Part shown: in pieces, positions 42,887 to 51,497 of the stretch | How the letters are laid out: each line of letters begins with the position of its first letter | Numbering within the stretch: position 1 is the first letter of the stretch | Notes under the pieces: model-generated | Seen by the model: the letters and a program-made list of their open reading frames with translations, nothing else | The model's database searches: none | What the model was told of the DNA's origin: nothing | Position numbers and translations under genes: made by a program | Assembly: GCF_017872975.1 (NCBI RefSeq) | Contig: NZ_JAGGJP010000010.1 | Coordinates: 1 to 64,000, forward strand | DNA: 64,000 nucleotides | Direction of reading: 5' to 3' | From: Rubellimicrobium aerolatum | Lineage (GTDB): Bacteria > Pseudomonadota > Alphaproteobacteria > Rhodobacterales > Rhodobacteraceae

Positions 42887-43909
42887 TCACTGGTCGTCGT
42901 CCTGGGGCACCTCGAGGTCCTGGAGCGGGGCCGCTCCGGGTTCCCGAATCGCGCGGATGGCGGCGCGGGCCAGCACGTCGCCCGCCCGTCCCACGTCCTC
43001 CCGAATCGCGATGATCTCGCGCCGGAACAGGGAAAGGAAGGGGATCGCCTCCTTGGCCACGAGGTCGATGCCCTCCCCGAGCCGCATACCCCGGTCCTCG
43101 ATCGCGGCGACGCCGGCCATGGCCGCGTTGGTCGAGCAGACCACCAGCCCGTCGATGCCCAGGGACAGGGCCTGCGCGACCGCCTCGCGAATCGAGGCCG
43201 TGGGGCTGTCGCTCGATGCCTCCGAGACGATCCGCACCTCGACGCCCGTCTCCGCGCCCGCGCGGATGACGCCCGCCACGATGTTCTGCGCGTAGTTCTG
43301 ATCGAGAGGCGGGGCCACCACGGCGACCCGCCGCCGCCCGGCCCGGGCGAGCCGCCGCACGGCGATGGCCCCGAAGGCCTGGTTGTCGAAGTCCGCCCAG
43401 GCGTGGCTCTCGGACCATTGGGTCCGCCCATGGGTGGCGAAGGGGAAATGCCGCTCCATCAGCCACGCCACACGGTGGTCCTCGGGCCGGGTCTGGTTGA
43501 AGATCACCCCGTCGGCGAGGCCCATCTCCACGATGTGCCGGATCGGCTTCATCGGGTCCTCTCCGGGGAAGTAGTAGCTGACGTTGAGGTGGAACGACGT
43601 GCCCCGCAGCGCCCCCGCGAGAGAGGAGATGAGCCGCGCCGTGTTGTTCATCATGTCGTGCTCGGCCGACATGACCAGCGCGATGACCTGCGTGCGCCCG
43701 GTCCGCAGCCGCAGCCCGGCGCGGTTGGGCACGTAGCCCATCTCCTCGGCCACCCGCCGCACCAGCGCCTTGGTGTCGGCCCGCAGGTCCGGCGCGTCGG
43801 CCAGCGCGCGCGACACCGTGGCCACGGCCAGCCCCGTCGCCCGCGCGATGGTCTTGAGCGTCGGCTTCTCCCCCAACGGGGGGCGGCCCGTCCCACCCAA
43901 CTCGGTCAA
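42887..43909 (-). CDS. LacI family transcriptional regulator
   Basis: 340 residues. Helix-turn-helix at about 17-40 (LKTIARATGLAVATVSRALA) with hinge helix near VPNRAGLRLRTG, then the periplasmic-binding-like effector domain (about 72-330). Divergent from the ABC importer operon, it most likely controls both arms. A LacI-like operator with a central CG lies in the 115-base gap (43974-43991). Effector likely a mannose-containing sugar or oligosaccharide. Confidence 0.93.
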   Translation of the reverse strand: MTELGGTGRPPLGEKPTLKTIARATGLAVATVSRALADAPDLRADTKALVRRVAEEMGYVPNRAGLRLRTGRTQVIALVMSAEHDMMNNTARLISSLAGALRGTSFHLNVSYYFPGEDPMKPIRHIVEMGLADGVIFNQTRPEDHRVAWLMERHFPFATHGRTQWSESHAWADFDNQAFGAIAVRRLARAGRRRVAVVAPPLDQNYAQNIVAGVIRAGAETGVEVRIVSEASSDSPTASIREAVAQALSLGIDGLVVCSTNAAMAGVAAIEDRGMRLGEGIDLVAKEAIPFLSLFRREIIAIREDVGRAGDVLARAAIRAIREPGAAPLQDLEVPQDDDQ

Positions 43910-43946
43910 GTTTTCGTCCTCCCCGGACGCGCCGCGCGAATCCCGC

Positions 43947-43991
43947 TTGTCAGCCGCGTCGGGATAGTCATACTCCTAAATCGTTATAGGA
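43947..43991 (+). promoter_or_regulatory. Promoter and LacI-type operator of the sugar importer operon
   Basis: Inverted repeat TCCTAAATC|GTTATAGGA at 43974-43991, seven of nine positions symmetrical with a central CG as in LacI-family sites. A possible -35 TTGTCA (43947-43952) and -10 CATACT (43969-43974) with 16 bases between put the operator at the start of transcription. Binding is inferred. Confidence 0.55.
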
Positions 43992-44024
43992 AACGAGACG
44001 ATTTCCTTACGGGAGGAAAAAATC

Positions 44025-45266
44025 GTGAGACTGACTGCCAGACTGATGGGGGCCTCCGCCCTCTGCGCCGCCATGGCCGCCACCTCGGCCGCCGCCGTCG
44101 AGCTTGAGGTCACCCACTGGTGGACCTCCGGGGGCGAGGCCGCAGCCGTCGCCAAGTTCGCCGAGGCGCTGAACGCGACCGGCACCCACACCTGGGTGGA
44201 CGGCGCCATCGCCGGGGGCGGCGACACCGCCCGCCCGATCATGATCTCGCGCATCCTGGGCGGCGACCCGATGGACGCCTTCCAGTTCAACCATGGCCGC
44301 CAGGCCGAGGAGCTGATCGAAGCCGGCCTGATGCTCGACCTGACCGACGTGGCCGAGGCCAATGGCTGGAAGGATCTCGTCAATCCGCCGGACCTTCTGG
44401 ACGCCTGCACCTACGAGGGGCGGATCTACTGCGTCCCCGTGAACATCCACTCCTGGCAATGGATGTGGCTGTCGAACAAGGCCTATGAGGACGCGGGCCT
44501 GCCGGTCCCGACCAACTGGCAGGAGTTCATGGACTCGGCCGACGAGCTCCAGGCCGCCGGCAAGATCCCGCTCGCGCTCGGCGGGCAGCCCTGGCAGTCC
44601 GCCGGCGCCTTCCAGGTGATGGCGACCGCCATCGCCGGGACCGACGCCTGGCTCAAGGTCTTCCGCGACAAGGACTCCGAGGCCGTCATGGGCCCCGAGT
44701 TCACCCAGGTCTTCGAGTCCGCCGCCCAAGCGCGCGAGTTCACGCGCGGCTCGAACGTGCAGGACTGGAACCAGGCCACCAACCTCGTCATCACCGACGC
44801 GGCGGGCGGGCAGATCATGGGCGACTGGGCGCAGGGCGAGTTCGCGCTGGCCGGCGAGGTCGCGGGCACGGATTACAGCTGCCTCCCCGGCCTCGGCATG
44901 AGCGACGTCATCAGCACCGGCGGCGACGCCTTCTACTTCCCGGCCCAGGACGACCCCGAGGTCACCGCGGCCCAGAAGGAGCTCGCGCAACTCATGATCT
45001 CGCCCGAGGTGCAGGTCTCGTTCAACGCCGCCAAGGGCTCGCTGCCGGTGCGCGGCGACGTGAACCTCGAAGCGGTCAACGACTGCACCCGCAAGGGGCT
45101 CGACATCCTGGCGTCCGGCAACATCATTCCGGCGACCGAGCAACTCCTGTCGCCGGACACGGCGCAGCAGGTCAACGACCTGATGACCGAGTTCTGGGCG
45201 TCCTCCGATATGTCGGCCGCCGACGCGCAGCAGCGCTTCGCCGACATCATCGCCAGCGCCGACTGA
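44025..45266 (+). CDS. Sugar ABC transporter substrate-binding protein
   Basis: 413 residues. Signal peptide MRLTARLMGASALCAAMAATSAAA; the mature protein begins VELEVTHWWTSGGEAAAVAKF, a form typical of glucose/mannose-type CUT1 binding proteins such as GtsA. GTG start with GGGAGGA eight bases upstream. Periplasmic. First gene of the right arm. A strong hairpin separates it from the permeases, which probably allows the binding protein to be made in excess. Confidence 0.92.
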   Translation: MRLTARLMGASALCAAMAATSAAAVELEVTHWWTSGGEAAAVAKFAEALNATGTHTWVDGAIAGGGDTARPIMISRILGGDPMDAFQFNHGRQAEELIEAGLMLDLTDVAEANGWKDLVNPPDLLDACTYEGRIYCVPVNIHSWQWMWLSNKAYEDAGLPVPTNWQEFMDSADELQAAGKIPLALGGQPWQSAGAFQVMATAIAGTDAWLKVFRDKDSEAVMGPEFTQVFESAAQAREFTRGSNVQDWNQATNLVITDAAGGQIMGDWAQGEFALAGEVAGTDYSCLPGLGMSDVISTGGDAFYFPAQDDPEVTAAQKELAQLMISPEVQVSFNAAKGSLPVRGDVNLEAVNDCTRKGLDILASGNIIPATEQLLSPDTAQQVNDLMTEFWASSDMSAADAQQRFADIIASAD

Positions 45267-45279
45267 CGACGGCACCCCG

Positions 45280-45310
45280 CCGGGGCGCGCGCCCGACCCG
45301 CGCGCCCCGG
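45280..45310 (+). terminator. Intercistronic hairpin after the binding-protein gene
   Basis: A 12-bp G/C stem (45280-45291 with 45299-45310), loop CCCGACC, between binding protein and first permease. Such hairpins protect the 3' end of the binding-protein message or stop part of the transcription, giving more binding protein than permease. Confidence 0.6.
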
Positions 45311-45337
45311 CCCCCATGGCAGGGAGGAGAACCGCCC

Positions 45338-46273
45338 ATGGCCGCGACGCACGACACGTCCGCCCTCGCCGGACCAGGGGCCGCCCCGGCGCGCCGCCCC
45401 ATCCGGCTCTTCCGCAACCTCAGCTCCAAGATCGCCGCGCTGCCGATGATCCTGGTCGCGACGGTGATCTTCGTCGGCTGCACGCTCTGGACGGTGGTCC
45501 ATTCCTTCACCAGCTCCCGGCTCCTGCCCCGGCTCGACTGGGCGGGCCTCGACCAGTACGAGCGGCTCTGGTCCACGCCCAAATGGTATGTGTCCATCGG
45601 CAACCTCGCCGTCTTTGGCCTCCTGTCGATGGTCTTCACGCTGCTGATCGGCTTCGTCCTCGCGGCGCTGCTCGACCGCAAGGTGCGGGGCGAGGACGTG
45701 TTCCGCACGATCATCCTCTACCCCTTCGCGCTGTCCTTCATCGTGACGGGCCTCGTCTGGCAGTGGATCCTCAACCCCGAGCTCGGCATCCAGGCCGTCG
45801 TCCGCTCGCTCGGCTGGACCGGCTTCACCTTCGATCCGCTCTACGACGCCGACATCGTGATCTACGGCATCCTGATCGCCGCGCTCTGGCAGGGCACCGG
45901 CCTCATCATGTGCATCATGCTCGCCGGCCTGCGCGGCGTGGACGAGGAGATCTGGAAGGCCGCCAAGGTGGACGGCATCCCGACCTGGAAGACCTACACC
46001 CATGTCATCATCCCGATGATGCGGCCGGTCTTCGTCACCTCGCTGGTGCTGATCGCCTCCAGCATCGTCAAGGTCTACGACCTCGTGGTCGCCCAGACCG
46101 GCGGCGGCCCCGGCGGCGCCTCCGAGGTGCCCGCGAAATACGTGATGGACGCGATGTTCGGCGCGCAGAACCTCGGCCAGGGCTTCGCCGCCTCGACCAT
46201 GATGCTGCTGTCGGTCGCGATCATCCTGATCCCCTGGGCCTACCTCGAGTTCGGAGGCAAGAAGCGTGGCTGA
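45338..46273 (+). CDS. Sugar ABC transporter permease (MalF type)
   Basis: 311 residues with six membrane helices. The cytoplasmic EAA loop reads DEEIWKAAKVDGIPTWKTYTHVIIPMM (about residues 200-226). CUT1 inner-membrane channel subunit. GGGAGGAG stands nine bases before the ATG. Its last bases overlap the next permease by eight. Confidence 0.94.
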   Translation: MAATHDTSALAGPGAAPARRPIRLFRNLSSKIAALPMILVATVIFVGCTLWTVVHSFTSSRLLPRLDWAGLDQYERLWSTPKWYVSIGNLAVFGLLSMVFTLLIGFVLAALLDRKVRGEDVFRTIILYPFALSFIVTGLVWQWILNPELGIQAVVRSLGWTGFTFDPLYDADIVIYGILIAALWQGTGLIMCIMLAGLRGVDEEIWKAAKVDGIPTWKTYTHVIIPMMRPVFVTSLVLIASSIVKVYDLVVAQTGGGPGGASEVPAKYVMDAMFGAQNLGQGFAASTMMLLSVAIILIPWAYLEFGGKKRG

Positions 46274-47222
46274 TCCCGCAAGCCTGAACACCCTCGCCGC
46301 CCTCGACCCCGTGCACGGACGCACCGGCGCGGTGGGCGACATGGCTGGCCCGCGCGGCCGCCGCCCCCGCCGCGCCCTGTCCCGCGGCAACATCATGCTT
46401 TACGGCATCCTGCTGCTGGTCTCGGTCTACTACCTGCTGCCCCTCTGGGTGATGGTGATGACCTCGCTCAAGGGGATGCCGGAAATCCGGGTGGGCAACA
46501 TCTTCGCGCCGCCGATGGAAGTGACCTTCCAGCCCTGGGTCAAGGCCTGGGCCGAGGCCTGCACCGGCCTCAACTGCGACGGCCTGAGCCGTGGGTTCTG
46601 GAACTCGGTGCGGATCACGGTCCCCTCGGTGGTGGTCTCCATCGCCGTGGCCTCCGTCTCGGGCTACGCGCTGGCCCGCTGGCGCTTCAAGGGAAGCGAG
46701 GCCTTCTTCGCCATCCTGCTGATCGGCGCCTTCATCCCCTATCAGGTGATGCTCTACCCGATCGTCATCCTGCTGCGGGAACTGGGCCTCTACGGCTCCC
46801 TGTCGGGCCTCGTGCTGGTGCACACGATCTTCGGGATGCCGATCAACGTGCTGCTGTTCCGCAACTACTTCGCCGCCATGCCCGAGGAGCTGTTCAAGGC
46901 CGCGCGCGTGGACGGGGCGGGCTTCTGGCGGATCTTCTTCCAGATCATGATGCCGATGTCGCTGCCGATCTTCGTCGTGTCCATGATCATCCAGATCACC
47001 GGCATCTGGAACGACTTCCTGTTCGGCGTCGTGTTCACCGTGCCGGAGAACTACCCGATGACGGTGCAGCTCAACAACATCGTCGCCTCCGTGCAGGGCG
47101 TGAAGGAATACAACGTCAACATGGCCGCGACGCTGCTCACCGGCCTCGTCCCGCTCATCGTCTACTTCGCGTCCGGCAAGCTCTTCGTGCGCGGCATCGC
47201 CGCGGGCGCCGTGAAAGGCTGA
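46266..47222 (+). CDS. Sugar ABC transporter permease (MalG type)
   Basis: 318 residues. N-terminal 40-residue charged cytoplasmic tail, then six helices. EAA loop: PEELFKAARVDGAGFWRIFFQIMMPM. GTG start overlapping the previous gene. The partner of the MalF-type subunit; together they form the membrane pore. Confidence 0.94.
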   Translation: MADPASLNTLAALDPVHGRTGAVGDMAGPRGRRPRRALSRGNIMLYGILLLVSVYYLLPLWVMVMTSLKGMPEIRVGNIFAPPMEVTFQPWVKAWAEACTGLNCDGLSRGFWNSVRITVPSVVVSIAVASVSGYALARWRFKGSEAFFAILLIGAFIPYQVMLYPIVILLRELGLYGSLSGLVLVHTIFGMPINVLLFRNYFAAMPEELFKAARVDGAGFWRIFFQIMMPMSLPIFVVSMIIQITGIWNDFLFGVVFTVPENYPMTVQLNNIVASVQGVKEYNVNMAATLLTGLVPLIVYFASGKLFVRGIAAGAVKG

Positions 47223-47225
47223 TCC

Positions 47226-48314
47226 ATGCTCGTCCCCAACCACTCGGTCCGCATCCGCGACCTCACGCTCACCTTCGGCGCGGTGACCGTGCTCGAAGCC
47301 CTCAATCTCGACATCCACGAGGGCGAGTTCCTGGTCCTCCTCGGCTCCTCCGGCTGCGGCAAGTCCACGCTGCTGAACTGCATCGCCGGGCTGCTCGAAC
47401 CGACCGACGGCCAGATCTTCATCAAGGGCCGCAACGTGACGTGGCTGGAGCCCTCCGAGCGTGGCATCGGCATGGTGTTCCAGTCCTACGCGCTCTACCC
47501 GCAGATGACCGTGCGCGGGAACCTGAGCTTCGGCCTCAAGAACGCCCGGATGCCCCAGGCCGAGATCGACGCCCGCATCGCCAAGGCCGCCAGGATCCTG
47601 CAAATGGAGTCGCTGCTCGACCGCAAGCCCGCCGCCCTGTCCGGCGGCCAGCGCCAGCGGGTCGCCATCGGCCGCGCCCTGGTGCGCGACGTGGACGTGT
47701 TCCTCTTCGACGAGCCGCTGTCGAACCTCGACGCCAAGCTGCGCGCCGACCTGCGGGTGGAGATCAAGCGCCTCCACCAGAACCTCGACAACACCATGAT
47801 CTACGTGACCCACGATCAGGTGGAGGCGATGACGCTCGCGGACCGCATCGCCATCATGCGCGCGGGCAAGGTGCTCCAGCTCGGCACCCCCGACGAGATC
47901 TACAACCGCCCGCAGAACAAGTATGTCGCCGACTTCATCGGCAGCCCGTCGATGAACTTCCTCGACGGCCATTACGAGCGCGGCACCTTCCGCTCGGGCG
48001 ACCTGTCCATCTCCATGGACGGCTACAAGCTCGCCATGCCGCAGATCGCCGACCGCCCCGCCATCCTCGGCATCCGGCCCGAGCACGTGGCGACCGGCGC
48101 GCTGGTCGCCGCCGCCCCCATCCACGGCGAGGTGGTGGTGGACCTCGTGGAGCCCATGGGGTCCGACACGCTGGTCTGGGCGCAGGTGGCGGGCAAGCCC
48201 TTCCGCATCCGCATGGACGGGCAGGCCCGCGTCGCCCCCGGCGACCGCATCCCCATCGGCCTCGACCCCGCCAAGGCCTCGCTCTTCGACGCCAAGACGG
48301 AAGAACGCCTGTGA
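47226..48314 (+). CDS. Sugar ABC transporter ATP-binding protein (UgpC/MalK type)
   Basis: 362 residues. Walker A GSSGCGKST, Q-loop VFQSYALYPQM, signature LSGGQRQR, Walker B DVFLFDEPLSNLDAK, H-loop VTHDQVEAM; the C-terminal OB-like regulatory domain (about 240-362) contains LGIRPEHV. Powers uptake through the two permeases. Such ATPases can serve more than one importer. The stop overlaps the GTG of the mannosidase (GTGA). Confidence 0.95.
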   Translation: MLVPNHSVRIRDLTLTFGAVTVLEALNLDIHEGEFLVLLGSSGCGKSTLLNCIAGLLEPTDGQIFIKGRNVTWLEPSERGIGMVFQSYALYPQMTVRGNLSFGLKNARMPQAEIDARIAKAARILQMESLLDRKPAALSGGQRQRVAIGRALVRDVDVFLFDEPLSNLDAKLRADLRVEIKRLHQNLDNTMIYVTHDQVEAMTLADRIAIMRAGKVLQLGTPDEIYNRPQNKYVADFIGSPSMNFLDGHYERGTFRSGDLSISMDGYKLAMPQIADRPAILGIRPEHVATGALVAAAPIHGEVVVDLVEPMGSDTLVWAQVAGKPFRIRMDGQARVAPGDRIPIGLDPAKASLFDAKTEERL

Positions 48315-50749
48315 CATCTTCGACCCCGGTCCTCGACCTCGCGGGGACGTGGCAGCTCACCGACGAGGCGGGCGACCACGCCTGCCTCATGCGCGTCCCC
48401 GGCGACGGCATCACCGCGCTCCACGAGGCCGGGCTGATCCCCGACCCCTACTGGGGGCGCAACGAATACGGCCTGCGCTGGATCGCCGACCGCGACTGGA
48501 CCATCCGGCGCAGCTTCATGCTCGACCGCACGGACGTCGCGCTGGTGCTCGACGGGCTCGACACCGTGGCCGAGGTGCGCGTGAACGGCGAGCCGGCGCT
48601 CTCCGCCCGCAACCAGTTCCGCACCTACCGCGTCCCGCTCGGCTCCGTCGCGAAGGCGGGCGAGAACGAGATCGCCATCACCTTCCGCTCCGCGACCAGG
48701 GAGGCCGCGCGCCTCGCCGCGGCGCAGCCCTTCCCGGTCCCCTACATCCATCAGAACAACCCGATCCCGCATGGCAACATGCTCCGCAAGGTCGCCTGCG
48801 ACTGGGGCTGGGACTGGAACATCGCGCTTTGCCCCTTCGGCGTCACTGGCAGCATCCGGCTGGAGCGCGCGGACGCGCCCCGCATCGCCCGCCTCGCCAC
48901 GACGCAGGCGCACCGCCCCGGCCACGCGACCCTGACCGTCACCGCCTTCGCCGAGGGGGCCGAGGGCCAGCCCGTGGCCTTCGCCATCGCGGGGCAGGGC
49001 GCGCAGGCCACGGTCCGCCAGGGCCGCGCCACGGCCGTCTTCGAGATCCCGAACCCCGACCTCTGGTGGCCCGCCGGGCTCGGCCCGCAGACGCTCCACG
49101 ACCTCGTGGCGCAGGTGGGCGACGACGTGGCCCGCCGCCGCATCGGCCTCCGCACCCTCGAGTTGGTGACGGAAAAGGACGACGCCGGCCTGTCCTTCGG
49201 CTTCCGTGTCAACGGGCGCGTGGTCTTCGCCAAGGGCGCGAACTGGATTCCCGCCGACGCCCTCGCGGGCCGGATCACCGAGGCCGCCACCCGCGACCTC
49301 CTCGAATCCGCCGTCGCCGCCCACATGAACATGATCCGCGTGTGGGGCGGCGGGCGCTACGAGCCCGACTCCTTCTACGACGCCTGCGACGAGCTGGGCC
49401 TGATGGTCTGGCAGGACTTCATGTTCGCCTGCAATCTCTACCCGTCCACCCCCGACTTCCTCGCCGAGGTGGACGCCGAGGTGCGCGACAACGTGGCCCG
49501 GCTCCAGCACCACGCCTGCCTCGCGCTCTGGTGCGGCGACAACGAGCTGATCGGCGCGCTGACGTGGTTCCCCGAATCGCTGAACGACCGCGACCGCTAC
49601 CTCGTCAGCTACGACCGCCTGAACCGCACCATCGAGACGGCGCTGAAGCAGACCGACCCGCAGGCCAACTGGTGGCCCTCGTCGCCCAGTCCCGGCCCGC
49701 TCAACTTCCGCGACGCCTGGCACGAGGACGGCTCGGGCGACATGCACTTCTGGAGCGTGTGGCACGAGGGCAAGCCGTTCGAGCACTACCGCGACGTGGC
49801 CCCGCGCTTCTGCTCCGAGTTCGGGTTCCAGTCCTATCCGTCGATGGAGGTGATCCGCACCTTCGCCGACCCCCAGGACTGGAACATCGCCTCGCCCGTC
49901 CTCGAATCCCACCAGCGGAACAACTCGCCCGACGGTGGCCCCGGCGGCAACCCCCGCATCGCCTCGACGCTGTTCCGCTACTTCCGCTGGCCCGAGCGGT
50001 TCGAGGACTTCGTCTGGCTGACCCAGGTGCAGCAGGGACTCGCCATCAAGGCCGCCGTGACCGACTGGCGGGCCAAGAAGCCGCATTGCCAGGGCGCGCT
50101 CTACTGGCAGCTCAACGACACCTGGCCCGTCTGCTCCTGGTCCTCGCTCGACTACGGCGGCGGCTGGAAGGTGCTGCACCACATGGCCAAGGGCTTCTTC
50201 GCCCCCGTCACCGTCACAGCCGTCCCCACCCCGGAGGGCATCGCCCTGTTGGGCGTCAACGACCGGCTCGACCCCGTGGACCTGCGCGTGACCGCCTACG
50301 CCACCGCGCTCGACGGCTCCGCGCGCGAGATCGGGCAGGGCCGGGCGACCATCGGCGAGGCGGCCGAACGCCTCCTCCTCATTCCGCCCGGCACGCTGGG
50401 GGACCACGAGGTGCTCACCTTCGGCTGGGAGGGCTCGGACGGCACCCACGCCGGCGACATCCACAACCCGCTGCCCTGGAAGGCCTACGACCTGCCCGAC
50501 CCCGGCCTCTCGCACGAGGTCACGCAGGACGGCGAGTGCTGGACCCTTTCCATCAGCGCGCAGGCCATGGCCTTCTTCGTCACCGCCGAAGCCGACGTTC
50601 CCGGCCGCTGGGACCGCAACGCCGTCCATCTCGGCCCCGGCGCCGTTTCGCGCCTGACCTTCACCCCGCGCGACCCCGGCGCCACGCCGCGATTCGCGCT
50701 CCGCGACCTCCATGCGGCCACCATGCGCCGCCCCGACCAGAGGACCTGA
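48311..50749 (+). CDS. Beta-mannosidase (GH2)
   Basis: 812 residues, cytoplasmic (no signal). GH2 order: jelly-roll domain (about 5-190), immunoglobulin-like domain (about 195-285), TIM barrel (about 290-600), then further beta domains. Acid/base E412 in WCGDNELIG and nucleophile E503 in CSEFGFQSYP; CDWGWDWN and VWGGGRYEPDSFYD are typical of the mannosidase rather than galactosidase branch. It cleaves terminal beta-mannose. GTG start overlapping the ATPase stop; a longer open frame upstream is in the wrong gene. Imported oligosaccharides are probably hydrolysed inside the cell. Confidence 0.92.
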   Translation: MTSSTPVLDLAGTWQLTDEAGDHACLMRVPGDGITALHEAGLIPDPYWGRNEYGLRWIADRDWTIRRSFMLDRTDVALVLDGLDTVAEVRVNGEPALSARNQFRTYRVPLGSVAKAGENEIAITFRSATREAARLAAAQPFPVPYIHQNNPIPHGNMLRKVACDWGWDWNIALCPFGVTGSIRLERADAPRIARLATTQAHRPGHATLTVTAFAEGAEGQPVAFAIAGQGAQATVRQGRATAVFEIPNPDLWWPAGLGPQTLHDLVAQVGDDVARRRIGLRTLELVTEKDDAGLSFGFRVNGRVVFAKGANWIPADALAGRITEAATRDLLESAVAAHMNMIRVWGGGRYEPDSFYDACDELGLMVWQDFMFACNLYPSTPDFLAEVDAEVRDNVARLQHHACLALWCGDNELIGALTWFPESLNDRDRYLVSYDRLNRTIETALKQTDPQANWWPSSPSPGPLNFRDAWHEDGSGDMHFWSVWHEGKPFEHYRDVAPRFCSEFGFQSYPSMEVIRTFADPQDWNIASPVLESHQRNNSPDGGPGGNPRIASTLFRYFRWPERFEDFVWLTQVQQGLAIKAAVTDWRAKKPHCQGALYWQLNDTWPVCSWSSLDYGGGWKVLHHMAKGFFAPVTVTAVPTPEGIALLGVNDRLDPVDLRVTAYATALDGSAREIGQGRATIGEAAERLLLIPPGTLGDHEVLTFGWEGSDGTHAGDIHNPLPWKAYDLPDPGLSHEVTQDGECWTLSISAQAMAFFVTAEADVPGRWDRNAVHLGPGAVSRLTFTPRDPGATPRFALRDLHAATMRRPDQRT

Positions 50750-51486
50750 TGCCCACCATCGCCTATCAGCTTTACTGCTCCCGCAACTTCCCGCCGCTCG
50801 ACGGCACGCTCTCCATGCTGGCCGGGGCCGGATACAAGGCCGTCGAAGGCTACGGCGGCCTTTACGACGACCTCGCCGGCCTCAAGGCCGGGCTTGACCG
50901 CAACGGCCTGTCCATGCCCTCCGGCCACTTCGCCCTCGACATGGTGGAAGGCGACCCCGCCCGCACCCTGAAGGTCGCCCGCGCCCTCGGCGTCCAGAAG
51001 GTCATCGTCCCCTGGGTCGCGCCCGAGCTGCGCGGCACCGACCTCGACTCGTGGAAGTCCTTCGCGCAGCGCCTCGCCACGGCGCTGGCCCCCATTCGCG
51101 ACGAAGGGTTCGTCACCGGCTGGCACAACCACGACTGGGACTTCGCCGACCTCGGCGGCACGACGCCCATGGACCTGATCGTGGACGCCGGGCTCGACCT
51201 CGAACTCGACCTCGGCTGGGTCAAGCGCGCCGGACTCGACCCCGTGGAGACGCTGCGCCGCTTCTCGGGCCGCGTGCGCGCCGTCCACGTCAAGGACCTC
51301 GCCCCCGAGGGCCAGAACGCCGAGGAGGACGGCTGGGCCGACGTGGGCCACGGCACCCAGGACTGGGCCGCCATCAAGGCCGAGCTCGACGCCCAGGGCA
51401 TCGACCACTTCGTGATCGAGCACGACAACCCCGCCGACCACGCCCGCTTCGCGCGCCGGTCGCTCGAATCCGTCCAGGCCTGGTGA
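50749..51486 (+). CDS. Sugar phosphate isomerase/epimerase, right arm
   Basis: 245 residues. A shorter TIM-barrel sugar epimerase with metal ligands in WHNHDWDF, ELDLGWVKRAG, AVHVKDLAPEG and FVIEHDNPADH. Coupled to the mannosidase by TGATG. It belongs to the inositol-catabolism-like epimerase group. Its substrate may be the mannose or keto-sugar released by the preceding enzyme, but this is an inference from position. Confidence 0.9.
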   Translation: MPTIAYQLYCSRNFPPLDGTLSMLAGAGYKAVEGYGGLYDDLAGLKAGLDRNGLSMPSGHFALDMVEGDPARTLKVARALGVQKVIVPWVAPELRGTDLDSWKSFAQRLATALAPIRDEGFVTGWHNHDWDFADLGGTTPMDLIVDAGLDLELDLGWVKRAGLDPVETLRRFSGRVRAVHVKDLAPEGQNAEEDGWADVGHGTQDWAAIKAELDAQGIDHFVIEHDNPADHARFARRSLESVQAW

Positions 51487-51497
51487 GGAGCCCCGAC

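Noticed and set aside
47441-48310. Upstream extension of the mannosidase frame
   Set aside because: It overlaps the UgpC-type ATPase in another frame and is arginine/proline-rich; the GTG at 48311 gives the correct GH2 N-terminus.
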